Assembly: GCA_937892695.1 (NCBI GenBank)
Contig: CALBJK010000223.1
Span: forward strand, 1-9,152
Direction of reading: 5' to 3'
Origin: an uncultured Prevotella sp.
Lineage (GTDB): Bacteria; Bacteroidota; Bacteroidia; Bacteroidales; Bacteroidaceae
DNA: 9,152 nucleotides
Below the pieces are notes generated by a model, which saw nothing but the letters and a program-made list of their open reading frames with translations, had not been told where the DNA came from and made no database searches. Numbering within the stretch: the stretch's first letter is position 1; every line of letters begins with the position of its first letter. Position numbers and translations under genes: made by a program. Shown here one piece after another: positions 6,528 to 9,152 of the stretch.

Positions 6528-7349
6528 CTAATAGCTTTCTTCACTATTAGGAAAGTCGGATGATTTCACGTCGGCGACATAGCGGCCAACAGCTTCAGTC
6601 ATAATTTTGTAAAGATCGGCGTAACGTCTTAGAAATTTTGGACAGAAGCCTCTATTCATCCCTAACATGTCAGAATAGACCAGGACTTGTCCGTCTGTTC
6701 TGTTTCCGGCTCCAATGCCTATTGTGGCACAGCTGAGTTTGCCTGTAATTTTTTCGGCAAGTATGGCTGGTACTTTTTCCAACACAACGGCAAAACATCC
6801 TGCAGTGTCGAGTGCCTCCGCATCAGAAACCAGCTTGTCTGCCTCTGCCTCGGTTTTTGCCCTTAGTCCATAACCTCCGAACTTGTTAACACTCTGCGGA
6901 GTCAATCCGAGATGTCCGCAGACAGGTATTCCGGCAGCTACAAGACTCTTCACCGTATCAATGATTTCTATTCCACCTTCCAGCTTCAGCGCGTCTACCC
7001 CAGTTCCTTTCATTATCCTCACGGCGTTACGCATGGCATCTTCACGAGACACCTGATAACTGCCAAATGGCATATCGCAAACGACTAGGGCATGTCTGGC
7101 GGCTCTCACCACACTGCGCGCATGATAAATCATCTCGTCTACAGTAATAGGTAGAGTGTCGACGTTGCCTGCCATGACGTTGGAAGCCGAATCGCCTACA
7201 AGAATCATGTCTACCCCAGCTGCGTCTATTATTGATGCTGTTGTAAAATCGTAGGATGTAAGCATGGAAATCTTATCGCCGCTAAATTTCATTTTTTTTA
7301 TATGCGGCACGGTCACTTTCTTTTTGTCTGTTGTCAAATATTCAGCCAT
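6528..7349 (-). CDS. panB: 3-methyl-2-oxobutanoate hydroxymethyltransferase (ketopantoate hydroxymethyltransferase)
   Basis: This 273-residue cytoplasmic enzyme adds a one-carbon unit from 5,10-methylenetetrahydrofolate to alpha-ketoisovalerate to form ketopantoate, the first step toward pantothenate and coenzyme A. Its motifs are complete: SMLTSYD (28-34), VGDSASNV (51-58) with metal ligand Asp53, CDMPFGSYQ (91-99) with Asp92, KLEGG (122-126) with Glu124, GHLGLTPQS (145-153), VLEKVP (189-194) with general base Glu191, and GIGAG (211-215). The open frame extends 45 codons further upstream to 7484. I chose the ATG at 7349 because the following MAEYLTTDKKKVT matches the usual N-terminus and length, and because a good promoter (7368-7400) lies inside the longer frame. 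The gene stands alone here, without panC or panD. Predicted transcription starts about 12 bases before the ATG. Confidence 0.97.
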   Translation of the reverse strand: MAEYLTTDKKKVTVPHIKKMKFSGDKISMLTSYDFTTASIIDAAGVDMILVGDSASNVMAGNVDTLPITVDEMIYHARSVVRAARHALVVCDMPFGSYQVSREDAMRNAVRIMKGTGVDALKLEGGIEIIDTVKSLVAAGIPVCGHLGLTPQSVNKFGGYGLRAKTEAEADKLVSDAEALDTAGCFAVVLEKVPAILAEKITGKLSCATIGIGAGNRTDGQVLVYSDMLGMNRGFCPKFLRRYADLYKIMTEAVGRYVADVKSSDFPNSEESY

Positions 7350-7367
7350 TGTCTTGAAAAATTTGTG

Positions 7368-7400
7368 CAAAGGTACACAATTATAGACAAACAATCCAAA
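7368..7400 (-). promoter_or_regulatory. promoter of panB
   Basis: On the minus strand TTTG (7397-7400) is followed after 21 bases by TACCTTTG (7368-7375). Both boxes match the Bacteroidetes consensus exactly and the spacing fits. The transcript would start near 7361, giving a very short leader to the ATG at 7349. This is the best-formed promoter in the window. Confidence 0.72.
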
Positions 7401-7498
7401 CTTATACTTATAATGTAATGGCTGATATGATTCGTGACGTTTTTGGGCGAAGTGCCAAATGTAAAAATCAGACAAATCGAACAATCTTTTTTAACGCA

Positions 7499-7608
7499 TT
7501 CCAATATCCACCTTTTCATGTTCCAATATGATGCTTTTCGCGTTCCAAAATGCCGCATATTAGAGCCTGAAATGCCTTGTTTTAGAATACAAAATGAATG
7601 CATCTGTA
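7499..7608. repeat. 22-bp-period repeat, three clear and two degenerate units
   Basis: TTCCAATAT at 7499 and 7521 and TTCCAAAAT at 7543 are spaced exactly 22 bp apart. Units 1 and 2 agree at 16 of 22 positions, and units 2 and 3 at 13 of 22. The pattern continues in weaker form at 7565 (CTGAAATGCC; 14 of 22 positions shared with unit 3) and 7587 (ACAAAATG). Short ends in opposite orientation, GCATTC (7496-7501) and GAATGC (7596-7601), flank the array. It lies in the 513-bp gap between panB and the lipoprotein gene, upstream of both. The units are contiguous and unlike CRISPR repeats. I see no believable protein in it. Confidence 0.7.
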
Positions 7609-7663
7609 ACCGTCTTGACTATCAATGCCATAAGAAAAGATGCACCGAATAATTACGGAAAAA

Positions 7664-7727
7664 TGACTTGTTCGCAAAAAGAACAATTCTGATTCTTACG
7701 GTTTACTCGTGTGTGTTCTTGACTTGT
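7664..7727. repeat. direct repeat TGACTTGT with a nested hairpin
   Basis: TGACTTGT occurs at 7664-7671 and again at 7720-7727, 56 bp apart, both upstream of the lipoprotein promoter. The first copy runs into a 6-bp hairpin, TTGTTC (7668-7673) with GAACAA (7681-7686). An eight-base repeat in a region this AT-rich may be chance. Confidence 0.3.
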
Positions 7728-7749
7728 CATTTTGACAACATGCCGGCAT
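7724..7749. promoter_or_regulatory. two adjacent palindromes upstream of the lipoprotein promoter
   Basis: TTGTCA-TTT-TGACAA (7724-7738) is followed after a single base by the perfect palindrome ATGCCGGCAT (7740-7749). The pair ends 22 bp before the -33 box at 7772, a common place for an activator or repressor site. Symmetry is seen; regulator binding is inference. Confidence 0.4.
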
Positions 7750-7771
7750 TCATTAAGATTAACACAAGCGG

Positions 7772-7804
7772 TTGCATGTTTCTGTTTCAGAATTGCTAAC
7801 TTTG
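7772..7804 (+). promoter_or_regulatory. promoter of the DUF3298-like lipoprotein gene
   Basis: TTG (7772-7774) lies 22 bases upstream of TAACTTTG (7797-7804), an exact -7 match. Predicted start is near 7811, giving a leader of about 52 bases to the ATG at 7863. Confidence 0.6.
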
Positions 7805-7821
7805 CAAATCAATAGTAAGTC

Positions 7822-7861
7822 GTCTGCTACAGGCAGACTAAAGTTGTTCGATAAAAACTTT
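7822..7861 (+). other. two tandem hairpins in the lipoprotein mRNA leader
   Basis: GTCTGC (7822-7827) and GCAGAC (7833-7838) form a 6-bp stem with a 5-base loop. Immediately after it AAAGTT (7840-7845) and AACTTT (7856-7861) form a second 6-bp stem that ends one base before the ATG. The second could mask the ribosome-binding region. Both stems are short and the second is AT-rich, so folding in vivo is uncertain. Confidence 0.35.
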
Positions 7862-7862
7862 T

Positions 7863-8681
7863 ATGGAAAAAATGAACAAATCAATTATTATATTTGCCAC
7901 ACTCCTTTTCATGTCATTATGTTCGTGCAGTAGTGGTTCAAAACAGACTGCAGCCCGAGTTGACGGCATTGAAATTGATAGTATAGTGCGCGATTCTATT
8001 GTTGCTCTCACCTCCGATGCGGATGCCCCAAAGTGTGAGGTGCGTTTAAGCATTCAATATGTGAAAGGCAAGAATGCAGCAAAAATCAATCACGCCATTC
8101 TCAATGCTGGATTACTCGCGCCTGACTATCTGTTCATCGGTGACAAGGCCATTGGTATAAAGCAAACTGTCGATTCTTTTATTGTAAAATATTTCAGCGA
8201 CTACAAGAAAGACTACGCAGTGCTTTACAGAGCCGACCGCCAGCATCGTGAACTATATAACTGTTATTACAAACTGCGTACATCTACGATTTCAGAACGT
8301 GAGGGTGTGCTTACATATATTGCGCATATATCAAACTATGGAGGAGGTGCACACGAGAGCCGACAGACTATCGCGAAAAACATTGATGTTAACACCGGGC
8401 GCATATTGTCTTTGGACGATATGTTTATTCACGGATACAAAGACAAGCTCATGAACCTAATTGTAAAAAAACTGTGCGAACGGTTCGGAGTTGAAGATCT
8501 TGACGGATTGTCAACGAAGATGATTTTTGCCGACGGTAATGCATATATTCCTGACAATTTCATTATAGGTAAGGACAAGCTGACATTCATCTATTGTGAA
8601 GACGAAATCGCACCTCACGAAATTGGTGAAATAAGAGTGGATATAGACAACGACGACCTTGGGAAGTTGCTTAAATCTTGA
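7863..8681 (+). CDS. DUF3298/RsiV-like lipoprotein of unknown function
   Basis: This 272-residue protein starts with a lipoprotein signal: a basic end, hydrophobic residues 8-19, and LCSC with Cys22 the likely lipid site (Cys20 is less good). The mature part resembles Bacteroidetes proteins with DUF4163 and DUF3298 domains. A beta-rich region at about 58-125 is followed by ISNYGGGAHESRQTIAKNID (156-175), which carries the GGAH motif before the TG-x-x-LSLDDMF segment. The C-terminal part includes FIIGKDKLTFIYCEDEIAPH (233-252) and ends in strands like those of the RsiV extracellular domain. In Bacillus that domain binds lysozyme; whether this stand-alone lipoprotein does so is unknown. No acidic export signal follows the cysteine, so a periplasm-facing position is likely. 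A second in-frame ATG at 7872 is possible. It has its own promoter, and rsmG follows 129 bp later. Confidence 0.85.
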   Translation: MEKMNKSIIIFATLLFMSLCSCSSGSKQTAARVDGIEIDSIVRDSIVALTSDADAPKCEVRLSIQYVKGKNAAKINHAILNAGLLAPDYLFIGDKAIGIKQTVDSFIVKYFSDYKKDYAVLYRADRQHRELYNCYYKLRTSTISEREGVLTYIAHISNYGGGAHESRQTIAKNIDVNTGRILSLDDMFIHGYKDKLMNLIVKKLCERFGVEDLDGLSTKMIFADGNAYIPDNFIIGKDKLTFIYCEDEIAPHEIGEIRVDIDNDDLGKLLKS

Positions 8682-8766
8682 AATCTCTATATTGTTTCTT
8701 TGGCAAATATGCGTAGAATCTTTATTTTTTCTTATATTTTGCCCGCTGACAATTCTGAAATTTAAG

Positions 8767-8799
8767 TCAATGTTTACCAATGTATAGTATCAACATTGA
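8767..8799. other. inverted repeat just before rsmG
   Basis: TCAATGT (8767-8773) and ACATTGA (8793-8799) are perfect 7-base inverted arms with a 19-base loop, ending 11 bases before the rsmG ATG. It could be a weak leader hairpin or a protein site. No convincing promoter or terminator is visible in the 129-bp gap after the lipoprotein gene, so rsmG may be read partly from the upstream promoter. Confidence 0.3.
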
Positions 8800-8810
8800 A
8801 TCGGAAAATA

Positions 8811-9152
8811 ATGGAAGAAATATTAAAATACTTTCCTGGACTGAACTGTGAGCAACGCGAACAATTTGCTGCTATCGGTCCGCTCTATAGTGAATGGAAC
8901 ACGAAAATCAATGTGATATCTCGTAAGGATATTGCAAATCTTTATGAGCATCACATACTTCATTCGTTGGCTGTGGCCAAGGAGCTGCACTTCACTGATG
9001 ACACAGATATTCTGGACTTCGGTACTGGAGGCGGTTTTCCCGGAATACCGCTTGCTATAATGTTTCCAAAATGCAACTTCAAACTTATAGACCGCACTGC
9101 AAAAAAAATACGTGTAGTAGAAGAGGTCGCCAAGTCAATAGGGCTGAAGAAT
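8811..9152 (+). CDS. rsmG: 16S rRNA (guanine-527-N7)-methyltransferase, 5' part
   Basis: Reading from ATG at 8811 gives 114 uninterrupted residues that run off the window; the full protein is usually about 205-215 residues. The product (also called GidB) methylates N7 of G527 in 16S rRNA using S-adenosylmethionine. The N-terminal substrate region has EWNTKINVISRKDI (29-42) followed by LYEHHILHSLA (45-55). The methyl-donor site DFGTGGGFPGIPLA lies at about 71-84, followed by LIDRTAKKIRVVEEVA. This is the expected order for the family. The start follows from the conserved short N-terminus. It lies 129 bp after the lipoprotein gene, in the same direction. Loss of RsmG confers low-level streptomycin resistance in several bacteria (established for the family). 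Confidence 0.95.
   Translation, partial: MEEILKYFPGLNCEQREQFAAIGPLYSEWNTKINVISRKDIANLYEHHILHSLAVAKELHFTDDTDILDFGTGGGFPGIPLAIMFPKCNFKLIDRTAKKIRVVEEVAKSIGLKN

Noticed and set aside
7496..7601. A miniature transposable element bounded by GCATTC/GAATGC
   Set aside because: The terminal inverted arms are only 6 bp, and I see no flanking target-site duplication; kept only as a remark on the repeat.
7434..7652. 72-codon plus-strand open frame over the 22-bp repeat
   Set aside because: Composition is unlike a real protein, no promoter or start signal precedes it, and the repeat explains its sequence. The minus-strand frame at 7334-7603 was dismissed for the same reasons.
8733..8741. TATATTTTG as the rsmG -7 box
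   Set aside because: The spacing is TA-nnn-TTTG, one base too long, and no -33 TTTG lies at a workable distance; too weak to annotate.

Overview
The window looks like an ordinary chromosomal segment of a Bacteroidetes bacterium, most likely Prevotella or a close relative. Three things point there. The gene starts lack clear Shine-Dalgarno sequences. Matches to the Bacteroidetes promoter consensus (-7 box TAnnTTTG, with a -33 TTTG or TTG) precede most transcription units. The outer-membrane assembly protein is the lipoprotein form (TamL) known from Bacteroidetes and Chlorobi. The species call is inference from memory of the protein families, without any search.

Layout from left to right. Positions 1-144 hold a 66/65-bp tandem repeat that continues beyond the left edge. 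A promoter region with a 14-bp palindrome follows, then a two-gene operon on the + strand: a membrane-anchored TPR protein and lumazine synthase (ribH), overlapping by one base and closed by a strong terminator near 1515-1566. On the - strand come a flavin reductase-like protein (1643-2152) and a TamL-type outer-membrane protein (2274-4511). Diverging from TamL on the + strand are a TrmH/SpoU-family RNA 2'-O-methyltransferase (4607-5377) and an unrecognised six-helix membrane protein (5374-6264), which overlap by ATGA. After a 263-bp gap comes panB on the - strand (6528-7349). A 513-bp divergent intergenic region then holds a 22-bp-period repeat, several palindromes and two promoters. It leads into a DUF3298-like lipoprotein (7863-8681) and the first 114 codons of rsmG, which runs off the right edge.

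The genes form a housekeeping mosaic: cofactor synthesis (riboflavin and pantothenate), rRNA or tRNA methylation (a TrmH-family enzyme and RsmG), and envelope biogenesis (TamL, the TPR protein and two uncharacterised envelope proteins). I found no phage, CRISPR, toxin-antitoxin, defence or insertion-sequence genes, and no evidence of a wholly new system. The points most worth a second look are in the intergenic DNA: the two repeat families, the palindromes at promoters, and the tightly packed divergent promoter between tamL and the methyltransferase gene. The lipoprotein and the six-helix membrane protein, both of unknown function, also deserve attention.
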